From Microbacterium pygmaeum (GTDB lineage Bacteria; Actinomycetota; Actinomycetes; Actinomycetales; Microbacteriaceae): a stretch of 64,000 nucleotides of DNA. A program made the translations under genes and the position numbers. The stretch spans positions 2,976,001-3,040,000 of the forward strand of contig NZ_LT629692.1 of NCBI RefSeq assembly GCF_900100885.1. Direction: 5' to 3'. Each line of letters starts with the position of its first letter. Position 1 is the first letter of the stretch. Below, piece after piece: positions 9,036-18,638 of the stretch. The notes below the pieces were generated by a model that had not been told where the DNA came from, ran no database searches, and saw nothing but the letters and a program-made list of their open reading frames with translations.

Positions 9036-9677
9036 ATGGGGAGCGACCACTACTTCAGTGCGTCGCCGGCAAGTCCGGAGAATCTGCGCCGCATCCGCGT
9101 GTCACTCAGCGGTCGCGATGTCGAGGTGACGACGGCCGGCGGCGTGTTCAGCCCCGACCACATCGACTCGGGAACGGCAGTCCTGCTGGCCAACACTCCC
9201 CCGCCGCCGCCTGGCGGGCATCTGCTCGATCTGGGATCGGGCTGGGGCCCGATCGCGTTGTCATTGGCGACCGCCGCTCCGCATGCCACCGTCTGGGCGG
9301 TGGATGTGAACGAACGTGCGCTGGACCTCGTGCGGCGCAACAGCGATGCGCTCGGCCTCACCAATGTCAACGCCGCGCTGCCCGATGATGTTCCCGACGA
9401 CATCACGTTCCGCACGATCCGCTCGAACCCGCCCATCCGCGTCGGCAAGCACGAACTGCACGGATTGCTCGAGCGGTGGATTCCGCGGCTGGGCGAGCGA
9501 AGCGACGCCTGGCTGGTCGTCCAGCGCAATCTCGGGTCGGACTCGCTGCAGCGCTGGCTCGCTGCATCGTTCCCGCACGGCTACAGCGTGCATCGGGCTG
9601 CGACCGGCCGCGGGTTCCGCGTGCTGAAGGTCCGCAAGCACGGTTCTCCGCCGACCGAGCCGGTCGCCACGCTCTGA
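9036..9677 (+). CDS. RsmC-like class I SAM-dependent methyltransferase
   Basis: 213 aa. The SAM-binding motif LLDLGSGWGPIAL lies at about 63-75, the acidic motif II is AVDVNERAL, and the catalytic NPPIR is at about 130-134. NPP(I/F/Y)R is typical of guanine-N2 rRNA methyltransferases of the RsmC/RlmG group. This is the short single-domain form; the E. coli enzyme has a second N-terminal domain. The likely substrate is 16S rRNA, but it could be another base or RNA. It is monocistronic and convergent with dapF. Confidence 0.85.
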   Translation: MGSDHYFSASPASPENLRRIRVSLSGRDVEVTTAGGVFSPDHIDSGTAVLLANTPPPPPGGHLLDLGSGWGPIALSLATAAPHATVWAVDVNERALDLVRRNSDALGLTNVNAALPDDVPDDITFRTIRSNPPIRVGKHELHGLLERWIPRLGERSDAWLVVQRNLGSDSLQRWLAASFPHGYSVHRAATGRGFRVLKVRKHGSPPTEPVATL

Positions 9678-9704
9678 GCACGCGACCGGTGTGCGCCGGA
9701 GCGG

Positions 9705-10577
9705 TCAGGCCAGCGCGACCTCGCCGGAGTAGACGAGCGTCGCCGGGCCGGACAGCAGCACATGCGGCTCGTCCCCCACGCGCTGGACGCGGACGCCGAG
9801 CGTTCCGCCCGGAACGTCGACCGTCCAGGAGTCCGGCGCGGCGGGGCCAGCCCAGTGCCGCACCGCCAGCGCCGCCGCGGCGACACCCGTCCCGCAGCTG
9901 AGCGTCTCGCCCACACCGCGCTCGAACACGCGCATGCGGATGCCGCCGACGCCGTCCAGCACCAGCGGATCGCGGGGCACGACGAACTCGATGTTGGCGC
10001 CCGCCGCAGGTTCGGGGTGCATCTGCGGACGCACCGCGAGGTCGAGCCCGTCGAGCTCGTCAGTGCCCGACAGGGCGACCACCACGTGCGGGTTGCCGAC
10101 GTCGATGCCGAGCCCCGGGCGCGGCACCTCGAGTCCGCGCGCACGGACGAGCACGTCGTCCGGTTCGACCAGCCACGAGCCCAGGTCGACCTCGAAACCG
10201 CGCGCGTCACGGGTGAGGGTCTTGATCCCGGCGCGCGTGCCGATCGGGAGTGAGCCGTCCGTCTCGAGAACCGCCAGACCGGTCTCGGTCAGATACCTCG
10301 CGAAGACACGGATGCCGTTGCCGCACATCTCGGCCTTCGACCCGTCGGCATTGCGGTAGTCCATGAACCATTCGGCGCCGGCGGCGGCTGTGACCCCCTC
10401 GCCGATCGCGGCCGAGCGCACCACCCGGAGCACACCGTCGGCACCGATGCCGAACCGGCGGTCGCACAGCACGGCGATCTGGTCGTCCGAAAGGTCGAGC
10501 TCCCCATCGGGGTCGGCGATCACGACGAAGTCGTTGCCGGTGCCGTGACCCTTCGTGAAGGCGATGGTCTGCGGCAT
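9705..10577 (-). CDS. dapF: Diaminopimelate epimerase
   Basis: 290 aa. Converts LL- to meso-diaminopimelate for lysine and peptidoglycan. The two catalytic cysteines are present: Cys85 in EMCGNGIR and Cys228 in LSCGTGVA. It is the last gene of the miaB-miaA-GNAT-dapF run, 24 bases after the acetyltransferase. It also has its own leaderless -10 element, so it is probably expressed independently as well. dapA and dapB lie elsewhere in the window. Confidence 0.96.
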   Translation of the reverse strand: MPQTIAFTKGHGTGNDFVVIADPDGELDLSDDQIAVLCDRRFGIGADGVLRVVRSAAIGEGVTAAAGAEWFMDYRNADGSKAEMCGNGIRVFARYLTETGLAVLETDGSLPIGTRAGIKTLTRDARGFEVDLGSWLVEPDDVLVRARGLEVPRPGLGIDVGNPHVVVALSGTDELDGLDLAVRPQMHPEPAAGANIEFVVPRDPLVLDGVGGIRMRVFERGVGETLSCGTGVAAAALAVRHWAGPAAPDSWTVDVPGGTLGVRVQRVGDEPHVLLSGPATLVYSGEVALA

Positions 10578-10583
10578 GCATCC

Positions 10584-10589
10584 AGCCTA
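10584..10589 (-). promoter_or_regulatory. Internal leaderless -10 element for dapF
   Basis: TAGGCT on the minus strand ends six bases before the dapF ATG, inside the short gap after the upstream acetyltransferase gene. Confidence 0.5.
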
Positions 10590-10601
10590 GAGGCCAGCAG
10601 A

Positions 10602-11021
10602 TCAGTCCGAGATCAGCCGCTTGCCGGTCGCGGTGGTCTGGAAGCGTTCGTAGCCGAGGCTGTCGTAGAAGCCGAGCACGTCCTCGTTGTCGGGCCGGAC
10701 CATCAGCTGCACCTTCGGGCATCCGAGCTCCAGCAGCGCATTCTCTGCCGCCGTCACGAGCATGCGCCCGATCCCCTGTCCGCGTCGGGCGGGATCGGAT
10801 GCCAGGTAGTACAGCCATCCGCGGTGACCGTCGTACCCGGCCATCACGGTGCCGACGATGTCATCCGCGTCCACGGCCACCAGGAACAGCTCGGGCTGAA
10901 CGGTGAGCTTGCGCTGGATGTCCAGATGCGGGTTGTTCCACGAGCGGGTGAGGCCGGTGGACTGCCACAGGGCGATGACGGATTCGGTGTCGCGGAGGGC
11001 GAAGGCACGGATGCTGGTCAC
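10602..11021 (-). CDS. GNAT acetyltransferase, YpeA type
   Basis: 139 aa, a single GNAT fold. The acetyl-CoA loop is ARRGQGIGRML near 85-95, followed by a C-terminal NEDVLGFYDSLGYE block typical of the YpeA/RimI-like group. The GTG start overlaps the miaA stop by four bases (GTGA), so it is co-translated with miaA. The substrate is unknown; an amino acid, a small molecule or a protein N-terminus are all possible. Confidence 0.88.
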   Translation of the reverse strand: MTSIRAFALRDTESVIALWQSTGLTRSWNNPHLDIQRKLTVQPELFLVAVDADDIVGTVMAGYDGHRGWLYYLASDPARRGQGIGRMLVTAAENALLELGCPKVQLMVRPDNEDVLGFYDSLGYERFQTTATGKRLISD

Positions 11022-11947
11022 GTACCCAGTATCCGATGGATCGCGTCCTCGTGCTCACCGGCCACCCAGATCACGTCCGGATAGCGACGGAACCACGACA
11101 CCTGACGACGCGCGTACCGTCGGGTGAGCGCCTGCGTCTGCGCGACGGCCTCCGCCTCGGTGAGCTGCCCTTCCAGCTGAGCGAGCGCCTGGGCGTAACC
11201 GATTGCGCGTCGCGCGGTCGCCCCGAGCGCGCCCCCATTCGTGCGCAGGTCGTCCACTTCCGCGACGAGCCCGTCCGCCCACATCCGCTCCACTCGCGCG
11301 TCGAGCCGTGGGATGAGATCCGCGCGGTCCACGGCGAGACCGATGATGGTCGCCTCCCGCCAGAGAACCGGCTCGTCGGGAAGGGCGGCGCCGTGGGTCG
11401 CCTCGCCCATCTCGAGGATCTCCAGGGCACGCACGACGCGCCGCCCGTTGCGAGGATCGACACGTGCTGCCGTGGCGGGATCGGCGTTCCGAAGTCGCTC
11501 GTAGAGGACGCCGGGGCCGACCTGTTCGAGCTCGGCCTCCAGCCGCTTCCGCACTGCGGTGTCGCGCGGCGGGAACCGGAAGTCGTACAGCACGCTCGAG
11601 ACGTACAGCCCGGATCCGCCGACCAGGATCGCGTGCGCTCCCCGGCTCAGGATGTCGGTGATCGCGGCGCGAGCGACGGGCTGGTACCAGGCGACCGTGG
11701 CGTCCTGGCTCGCCTCCAGTTCGTCGAGCAGATGGTGCGGGATGCCGCGCCGCTCAGCCGCAGGCAGCTTGGCCGTCCCGATGTCCATGCCGCGATAGAA
11801 CTGCATCGCGTCGGCGTTGACGATCTCGGCTCGCTCTCCGCGCCTGACAAGGGCTTGAGCGAGGTCGAGCGCGAAGTCGGTCTTGCCGGTGCCGGTGGCC
11901 CCGATCACCGCGAACAGTCGCGGACCGGTCTGTCGTGGCGAGCTCAC
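11018..11947 (-). CDS. miaA: tRNA dimethylallyltransferase MiaA
   Basis: 309 aa, the normal family length. Transfers dimethylallyl to A37 of tRNAs that read UNN codons, the first step before MiaB. The P-loop is GATGTGKTDFAL, followed by DAMQFYRGMDIGTAK and LVGGSGLYVSS. The GTG start at 11947 overlaps the miaB stop by four bases (GTGA). The longer open frame to 12052 would add a low-complexity Arg/Ala stretch inside miaB and is rejected. Enzyme and downstream modifier are therefore made from one coupled message. Confidence 0.96.
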   Translation of the reverse strand: MSSPRQTGPRLFAVIGATGTGKTDFALDLAQALVRRGERAEIVNADAMQFYRGMDIGTAKLPAAERRGIPHHLLDELEASQDATVAWYQPVARAAITDILSRGAHAILVGGSGLYVSSVLYDFRFPPRDTAVRKRLEAELEQVGPGVLYERLRNADPATAARVDPRNGRRVVRALEILEMGEATHGAALPDEPVLWREATIIGLAVDRADLIPRLDARVERMWADGLVAEVDDLRTNGGALGATARRAIGYAQALAQLEGQLTEAEAVAQTQALTRRYARRQVSWFRRYPDVIWVAGEHEDAIHRILGT

Positions 11948-13497
11948 ACTCCGACGCGCAGGCTGGGAAGTCCCAGCGACACCGCGCGCGGCGCGCCCGC
12001 CTCGCCTGCCGGAGCCGGCACGGCGCACGAGTCGGCCAGCGATCGCTCCCACGCGTCGCCCGCGCGGGTGCGACGGATGCGCAGCGGCGCGCCGGTCGGG
12101 TCGTCCGCGAGGAGGTGGAACGGCGCCGCGTGGGTGATCGTGACCGTCACCACGTCCCCGGGACGCGGACGGCCCGACTCCGCCGGAAGCTCGAAATGCA
12201 CCAGCCGGTTGTCTTCGGCACGGCCGGTGAGTCGGTGGGTGGCGGCATCCTTCTTGCCTTCACCCATCGAGACGAGCAGTTGCACCTCACGACCCACCTG
12301 TGCCTGGTTCTCCGCCAAGGAGATGCGCTCCTGGAGCGCGATGAGGCGGTTGTAGCGCTCCTGCACGACCGCCTTGGGCACCTGGTCGCCCATGGTGGCC
12401 GCCGGGGTTCCCTCGCGCACGGAGTACTGGAAGGTGAAGGCGCTCGCGAACCGTGCCTGCTCGACGACGCGCATCGTGTCCTCGAAGTCCTCCTCGGTCT
12501 CGCCGGGGAATCCGACGATGATGTCGGTGGTGATCGCGGCGTTCGGGATGCGAGCGCGAACGCGGTCCAGAATGCCGAGGAATCGCTCGCTCCGGTACGA
12601 ACGGCGCATCGCCTTCAGGATCCGGTCGCTGCCGGACTGCAGCGGCATGTGCAGCTGCGGCATGACGGCGGGGGTCTCGGCCATCGCGTCGATGACATCG
12701 TCGGTGAAGGCAGCCGGGTGCGGACTGGTGAAGCGGATGCGCTCCAGTCCGTCGATCTCACCCGCCGCCCGCAGCAGCTTGCCGAAGGCCTGACGATCGC
12801 CGAACTCGACGCCGTAGGAATTCACGTTCTGTCCGAGCAGCGTCACCTCGATCGCGCCGTCGTCCACCAGCAGCCGGATCTCGTTGAGGATGTCGCCCGG
12901 TCGGCGGTCCTTCTCCTTGCCGCGCAGGCTCGGCACGATGCAGAACGTGCAGGTGTTGTTGCAACCGACCGAGATCGACACCCATCCGCTGTAGACCGCG
13001 TCCCGTTTCGTCGGAAGCGTGGAAGGAAAGATCTCCAGCGCCTCGAGGATCTCCAGCTCCGCCTCGCCGTTGTGGCGTGCACGCTCGAGCATGCTCGGAA
13101 GCGAGCCCATGTTGTGGGTGCCGAAGACGACGTCCACCCACGGCGCCTTGTCCAGTACCGCCTGCTTGTCCATCTGCGCCATGCAGCCGCCGACGGCGAT
13201 CTGCATGCCGTCGTGGACGTCCTTGCGGGACTTCAGGTGCCCCAGGGTGCCGTAGAGCTTGCCGGCGGCGTTGTCGCGCACCGCGCAGGTGTTGATGACG
13301 ATGACATCGGCGTCCTGGTCCGCAGCGGCCGGCACGTAGCCCGCGCTCTCCAGCGATCCGGAGAGCCGCTCGGAATCGTGGACGTTCATCTGGCAGCCGA
13401 AGGTGCGCACTTCATACGTGCGTACGCGACCGTCGGCGGTGCGGGCGGCCGGAGACGGTGCGATGAGCGTCGGCGCGGCGGAGGGGGTGGTGGTCAT
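11944..13497 (-). CDS. miaB: tRNA methylthiotransferase MiaB
   Basis: 517 aa. Adds the 2-methylthio group to isopentenyl-A37. The N-terminal UPF0004 domain contains TFGCQMNVHD, and the radical SAM cluster is CNNTCTFC near residues 177-184. A TRAM domain and a tail rich in Ala and Pro follow. The first 25 residues are an actinobacterial extension. TAGAAT at 13512-13507 is a plausible -10 element nine bases before the ATG. It is the first gene of the miaB-miaA-GNAT(-dapF) operon. Confidence 0.96.
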   Translation of the reverse strand: MTTTPSAAPTLIAPSPAARTADGRVRTYEVRTFGCQMNVHDSERLSGSLESAGYVPAAADQDADVIVINTCAVRDNAAGKLYGTLGHLKSRKDVHDGMQIAVGGCMAQMDKQAVLDKAPWVDVVFGTHNMGSLPSMLERARHNGEAELEILEALEIFPSTLPTKRDAVYSGWVSISVGCNNTCTFCIVPSLRGKEKDRRPGDILNEIRLLVDDGAIEVTLLGQNVNSYGVEFGDRQAFGKLLRAAGEIDGLERIRFTSPHPAAFTDDVIDAMAETPAVMPQLHMPLQSGSDRILKAMRRSYRSERFLGILDRVRARIPNAAITTDIIVGFPGETEEDFEDTMRVVEQARFASAFTFQYSVREGTPAATMGDQVPKAVVQERYNRLIALQERISLAENQAQVGREVQLLVSMGEGKKDAATHRLTGRAEDNRLVHFELPAESGRPRPGDVVTVTITHAAPFHLLADDPTGAPLRIRRTRAGDAWERSLADSCAVPAPAGEAGAPRAVSLGLPSLRVGV

Positions 13498-13554
13498 GAT
13501 GACGCCATTCTACGAGCCGCCGCTCGATGACCGGCTGAGCGCGGACGCCGCGGA

Positions 13555-14433
13555 TCAGCGGATCCGCGCGCGGATGCGTCCCGCCGAGAGAAGGGTGAAA
13601 CCGACCGCCATCGCGAGCAGGACGCCGAATGCGATGCTCGCCGGAACGATGAGGTCGCCGATATACGCGTCGATGCCGTAGAACTCGCGGATCGCCTGCG
13701 CCGCGTCGGCGTTCGTGCCGACCATCTCGGCGAGGGTTCCGGCGGTGAACTCGCGGCGCAGCAGCATCGCGCCCTGCGCGAACGGCAGGGCGTTGATCGT
13801 GCTGGCCACCGCGACGGGGAGGGATCCCACCGGGATGTACGCGCCGGCCACGAATCCGAGAACGGTCCCGATCACGGTGGCGAACCCGGAGAAGGCCGCG
13901 TTGGTGCGGATGAACGACACCACCAGCGCCGAGAGCGCCGTGAAGCCCGCACAGCACAGCACGGTGATCCCGGCGATCTGCACGATCGTGGTCGCACTCA
14001 GCCAGGTGCCGTCGACGATCCCCAGATACAGGATGCTGATCACCAGGACGATCATCGACATCACGACGGCGACGATGACGGCAGCCGTGAGGTAGCCCAG
14101 CACGAGCTGCCAGCGCGCGATCGGAGAGACCAGGAAGTCGCGGAACCGACCGCTCTCGCCGTCGTCGACGAGAGTGGCCAGCGCACCCAGCCCCGTGGTG
14201 ATCGTGGAGAGCATCACGATGCCGGCGAACATCCAGGTGTCCACGAACGCACGGATCTGCGCCTCCGTCGCGTCCGGGAACGTGTCGGAGAGGCCGTCGA
14301 TCTGGAGTCGGGCGAGGAACAGCGTGTAGAGGACGAACAGGATGATGGCGCCCAGCAACGAGAAGAAGACGTTCATCCGGTCGCGGAAGAACAGCCGCAG
14401 ATTGCGGCGGACGATCGACCCGACCACGTTCAC
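13555..14433 (-). CDS. ABC-2 type transporter permease (DrrB-like)
   Basis: 292 aa with about six membrane segments (near 22-44, 70-95, 118-145, 150-172, 178-200 and 262-282). It forms an efflux ABC transporter with the ATPase gene directly upstream, whose stop overlaps its start by four bases. It resembles the DrrB/daunorubicin-resistance class, but the substrate cannot be told from sequence. Confidence 0.9.
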   Translation of the reverse strand: MNVVGSIVRRNLRLFFRDRMNVFFSLLGAIILFVLYTLFLARLQIDGLSDTFPDATEAQIRAFVDTWMFAGIVMLSTITTGLGALATLVDDGESGRFRDFLVSPIARWQLVLGYLTAAVIVAVVMSMIVLVISILYLGIVDGTWLSATTIVQIAGITVLCCAGFTALSALVVSFIRTNAAFSGFATVIGTVLGFVAGAYIPVGSLPVAVASTINALPFAQGAMLLRREFTAGTLAEMVGTNADAAQAIREFYGIDAYIGDLIVPASIAFGVLLAMAVGFTLLSAGRIRARIR

Positions 14434-15371
14434 GGCCCCACCCGCTCGCCTTCTGCCGCGGTGGCATCCTCACCCGATCTGCCGGTGAGTGCCAGGAACA
14501 CATCGTCCATGCGGCCGTGACGGAACTCGAAGTCCCGGACGAGGGTGCCATGCTCCGCGAGGATCAGGCGGGCGAGCTCGGCGTCACCCACGTCGATGAC
14601 GACCTGCTCACCGGCGGTGCGGGCGGAGCCGCCGAGCCGCTGAGCGAGGCGGAGCAGAGCAGCGGGGTCCGCTGAGGTGATGGTGAGCACGCTGGTGCTG
14701 TGGGCGGCGCGCAGATCGGCCGGCGTTCCATCTGCGACGATTCGTCCTCGATCGATGATGCACACCCGGTCGACCTCTTCGGTCTCCTCCATGTAGTGGG
14801 TGGTCAGGAAGACGGTGAGTCCCGTCTGCTCGCGCAGGCCGTGGATGGTGCTCCACACCACGGCCCGGCTCGCGGGATCCAGGCCCGCGGTGGGCTCGTC
14901 GAGGAAGATGATGTCCGGCTCGTGGACCAGCGCGCGGGCGATGTCGACCCGCCGACGCTGCCCACCGGAGAGCTTGCCGTATCGCCGGTCCAGGAAAGCG
15001 CCGAGCGAGATCATCTCCGCGAGCTCTGCGATACGGGTGTCGGCGCGCTTCCTCGACACCCGCGCGATCGTGGCACGCAGCCTCAGGTTCTCGCGGACCG
15101 TCAGCATCGGGTCGAGGACCGAGTCCTGGAAGACGACGCCGATGCGTCCGCGCACGCGCTCGCCGTCCCGGATCACGTCATGCCCGGCGACGCGCACGGA
15201 CCCCGCGTCGAACGGCAGCACGGTGGTCAGGCAGTTGATCGTGGTGGACTTGCCGGCGCCGTTAGCGCCCAGGAAAGCGAACGCGACACCGTCCGGCACG
15301 CTGAAACTGAGGTCGTCGACGGCCGTCACGGCGCGGTAGCGCTTGGTCAGACCCTCGACGTCGATCGCCAT
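14430..15371 (-). CDS. ABC transporter ATP-binding protein (DrrA-like)
   Basis: 313 aa. Walker A GANGAGKST (about 35-43), signature LSGGQRRR, Walker B DIIFLDEP and switch His (LTTHYMEE) are all present, and the DrrA-type C-terminal regulatory domain follows. ACGGAG precedes the ATG. It is the first gene of a two-gene export operon. The canonical DrrA role is drug or lipid export; here only the family is supported. Confidence 0.93.
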   Translation of the reverse strand: MAIDVEGLTKRYRAVTAVDDLSFSVPDGVAFAFLGANGAGKSTTINCLTTVLPFDAGSVRVAGHDVIRDGERVRGRIGVVFQDSVLDPMLTVRENLRLRATIARVSRKRADTRIAELAEMISLGAFLDRRYGKLSGGQRRRVDIARALVHEPDIIFLDEPTAGLDPASRAVVWSTIHGLREQTGLTVFLTTHYMEETEEVDRVCIIDRGRIVADGTPADLRAAHSTSVLTITSADPAALLRLAQRLGGSARTAGEQVVIDVGDAELARLILAEHGTLVRDFEFRHGRMDDVFLALTGRSGEDATAAEGERVGP

Positions 15372-15443
15372 AGAACTCCGTGTGCTCGGTTCACAGAGTC
15401 TGTCACGACGTTCGGCCTCCAGACGCGCTTGGGCGGAAGGAGT

Positions 15444-16157
15444 TCAACTGTCCCGGAACGTGACCTTCGACGCCGGCGCGCGTCCGCCCGACCCGCGCGA
15501 CACCTCCCCGAGTGCCGCGCGCGCGGCGGTGAACGCGGTGGAGCCGCCGTACCCCCGTCGCGCGAGTTGACCCGCCAGGCGACGCAGAGCCGTCTCGGAA
15601 TCGAGACCGGCCATCGACCGCGCTTTCGTCCGCGCGAATTCGAGCGCCCGTTCGGCGTCGTCGTCGGGGAGTTCCGCGATCACGGCATCGGCGACATCAC
15701 GCGGGACGCCGCGTTTCGCGAGCGTCTGCGCGATCACCTGACGACCCTGACCCTTCCGGTCGACACCGGAGTGGACGAGCTGCTCGGCCAGAGCCTTGTC
15801 ATCCAGGTACCCGCGTCGGACGAAGTCCTCGAGCACCGCCTCGACGTCATCCGGGGTGAGAGCGCGATCCGAGACGACGACGCGCGCCTCACGGATCGAA
15901 AGCGACCGGGTTCGCAGCTTCCGCAGCAGATGGCGTTCTGCGATCTCGCGCTCGACCGCGGCGCCGTCTTCGGCGCCCGCCTCGTCGGCTGCATCGACGC
16001 CGTCGTGGGCGTCATCGCCGCCCGCGTCGTCTGCCCATGTGGCGTTCCACGCCGGCGCAACAACCGCGGGCTCTACGGGGGCTGCGCCGCCGAAGAGGGG
16101 GATGACGGGGGCGAGACCCGAGTCGCGCCCGCCCCCGTCGTCCTCACGAGGCGGCAT
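15444..16157 (-). CDS. recX: Regulatory protein RecX
   Basis: 237 aa, with a long Ala/Asp-rich N-terminal stretch before the three RecX helical repeats (about 95-230; LSIREARVVVSDRALTPDDV, VEAVLEDFVRRGYLDDKALA). RecX binds RecA filaments and limits recombinase activity. Its ATG lies only two bases after the recA stop, so the two are one transcription unit under the SOS promoter upstream. Confidence 0.93.
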   Translation of the reverse strand: MPPREDDGGGRDSGLAPVIPLFGGAAPVEPAVVAPAWNATWADDAGGDDAHDGVDAADEAGAEDGAAVEREIAERHLLRKLRTRSLSIREARVVVSDRALTPDDVEAVLEDFVRRGYLDDKALAEQLVHSGVDRKGQGRQVIAQTLAKRGVPRDVADAVIAELPDDDAERALEFARTKARSMAGLDSETALRRLAGQLARRGYGGSTAFTAARAALGEVSRGSGGRAPASKVTFRDS

Positions 16158-16159
16158 CG

Positions 16160-17209
<1,050 letters not shown>

Positions 17210-17393
17210 GACGTGCTCCTTATACTCGCGTTCCGTCGCCTGTAGGCTGTCGCGCTCCGCGCCGGATGGTGGGGACACTGCGACAAGGCGTGTGGTGTCG
17301 TTCGACGCTGTTCACGCTAGGGATGGGCTCCGACATCGGCCGGTGCTTCTCCCGTTCCCGTGGACAGACAGGCTGTCGACACCTCTGTGCAGG

Positions 17394-17423
17394 AGCCTAT
17401 GCGGGAATCGAACGCACGTTCGA
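17394..17423 (-). promoter_or_regulatory. SOS-regulated recA promoter with perfect LexA box
   Basis: TCGAAC-GCAC-GTTCGA at 17408-17423 is an exact match to the actinobacterial SOS box. On the minus strand TAGGCT (17399-17394) follows eight bases later as -10 element, so LexA would cover the -35/spacer region. The box starts in the 11-base gap after DUF3046. Confidence 0.85.
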
Positions 17424-17434
17424 TGACACGCCGC

Positions 17435-17659
17435 TCACCGGCGCTTCGATTCGAGCCGTCCGACGCCGTAGCGCCGGTCTTCGGGCACGTCCGTCGCCGC
17501 GCACAGCGCGAGCCAGATCTCGCGCGGCGCGATGCCCGCATCCATCGCCTGCGCGACCGTCCGCTCACCGAGCGACGACAACACCAGGTCGACCGTCAGC
17601 GACTCCGCGCGCGCGCCGAACTCGTCCGAGATGGCGCGTTCGAGCTCACTGCGACGCAT
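17435..17659 (-). CDS. DUF3046 protein upstream of recA
   Basis: 74 aa, DUF3046 family, a small actinobacterial protein almost always found next to recA; function unknown. No membrane segment or metal motif is seen. The C-terminal half (REIWLALCAATDVPEDRRYG) looks like a small helical domain. It lies 21 bases after the ClgR-like gene and is probably co-transcribed with it. The recA SOS operator follows its stop. Confidence 0.88.
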   Translation of the reverse strand: MRRSELERAISDEFGARAESLTVDLVLSSLGERTVAQAMDAGIAPREIWLALCAATDVPEDRRYGVGRLESKRR

Positions 17660-17680
17660 GGATCCAGAGACGAGGGCGCG

Positions 17681-17989
17681 TCAGCGAAGCGAGAGCTCGG
17701 CGTCGACCGACGCCATCAGGTCGTCGGGAACGACATCGGGGAAGGTCTGGATGCCCTCGAGCACCGAGATGCGGTCGCCGACCTCGCGCATGATCGTCGA
17801 AATGGGCACATCGAGCGCCTCGGCCACCGATGCGAGGATCTCGCTCGAGGCCTCCTTCTGACCGCGTTCGACCTCGCTCAGGTACCCCAGCGCGACGCTC
17901 GCGCGGCTGGCGACCTGTCGGAGGGTGCGGCCCTTCTGCTGCCGGAAGTCACGAAGGACTTCGCCGATTTCTTGACGTACCAGGATCAT
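17681..17989 (-). CDS. ClgR-like XRE-family transcriptional regulator
   Basis: 102 aa. A helix-turn-helix (about 10-65; LRQVASRASVALGYLSEVER) has the sequence and genomic position of ClgR, the activator of Clp protease and stress genes in actinobacteria. The ATG at 17989 has GAGGAGG before it; the open frame upstream to 18046 is not needed. A TTGACC/TGTTAT promoter lies just upstream. ClgR identity is inferred from similarity and order (cinA - clgR - DUF3046 - recA). Confidence 0.85.
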   Translation of the reverse strand: MILVRQEIGEVLRDFRQQKGRTLRQVASRASVALGYLSEVERGQKEASSEILASVAEALDVPISTIMREVGDRISVLEGIQTFPDVVPDDLMASVDAELSLR

Positions 17990-18032
17990 GTGGGCCCCCT
18001 CCTCACTTCTGATTCCGCTTGTCCGGGGTGGA

Positions 18033-18060
18033 TAACAGTACAACACCGGATGTGGTCAAT
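18033..18060 (-). promoter_or_regulatory. Promoter of the ClgR-like gene
   Basis: On the minus strand TTGACC (18060-18055) and TGTTAT (18038-18033) are separated by 16 bases, about 45 bases before the ATG. This is a sigma-70-like promoter with a short leader carrying GAGGAGG. Confidence 0.5.
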
Positions 18061-18140
18061 CTAATCCCGTGGGCTGGGGAATGGGTGGGAATCGCCGAAT
18101 GTAACCGACACGAAACACCGCCTATTCCGGCCCCTGAGGA

Positions 18141-18638
18141 TCACCGTCGCGACGACTCGTCCGCGACGACCGCGAGCGCCGACTCGAGGGCGCGCCGGGT
18201 CGATTCGGTGCGGATCTCGCCGCGCGAGCCGCGAAGACAGAGCGCTTCGACGTGCACGACCGACCCCGCCGAGATGCCGATGAAGACAGTGCCCACCGCT
18301 CTTCCGTCCTGTGGTTCAGGACCGGCGACGCCGGTCGTGGCGATCCCGACGTCGGCGCCGGCGAGCACGCGCACGCCGTCCGCCATCTGGCGCGCGACAT
18401 CCGGATGCACCGCTCCGTGCAACGCCAGCAGCTCGGCATCCACCCCGAGCACGCTCTGCTTCAGTGCGGTCGCGTACGCCACCACACCGCCGCGCAGGAC
18501 GGCCGAAGCCCCGGGCACGGCCACCAGCGTCGAGAGCACCTGGCCACCGGTGAGAGACTCGGCTACGGCGAGCGTCTCGCCCCGCTCGGACAGCAGCGCC
18601 AGCAGGGTGCGGGCTGCGGTGTCGGCGGCATCCGTCAC
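18141..18638 (-). CDS. CinA C-terminal domain protein (nicotinamide-nucleotide amidase type)
   Basis: 165 aa: only the CinA C-terminal (PncC-like) domain is present, without the N-terminal MoaB-like half. AESLTGGQVLSTL, GGVVAYAT and ATTGVAGPE are typical motifs. The family deamidates NMN in pyridine nucleotide salvage. The GTG start at 18638 overlaps the pgsA stop by four bases (GTGA). The apparent longer frame running into pgsA is a shadow. Confidence 0.9.
   Translation of the reverse strand: MTDAADTAARTLLALLSERGETLAVAESLTGGQVLSTLVAVPGASAVLRGGVVAYATALKQSVLGVDAELLALHGAVHPDVARQMADGVRVLAGADVGIATTGVAGPEPQDGRAVGTVFIGISAGSVVHVEALCLRGSRGEIRTESTRRALESALAVVADESSRR

Noticed and set aside
17210..17393. 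PafBC-type (RecA-NDp) promoter in the recA leader
   Set aside because: A TTGTCGCAGTG-like string occurs near 17280, but no TANNNT follows at the required spacing.
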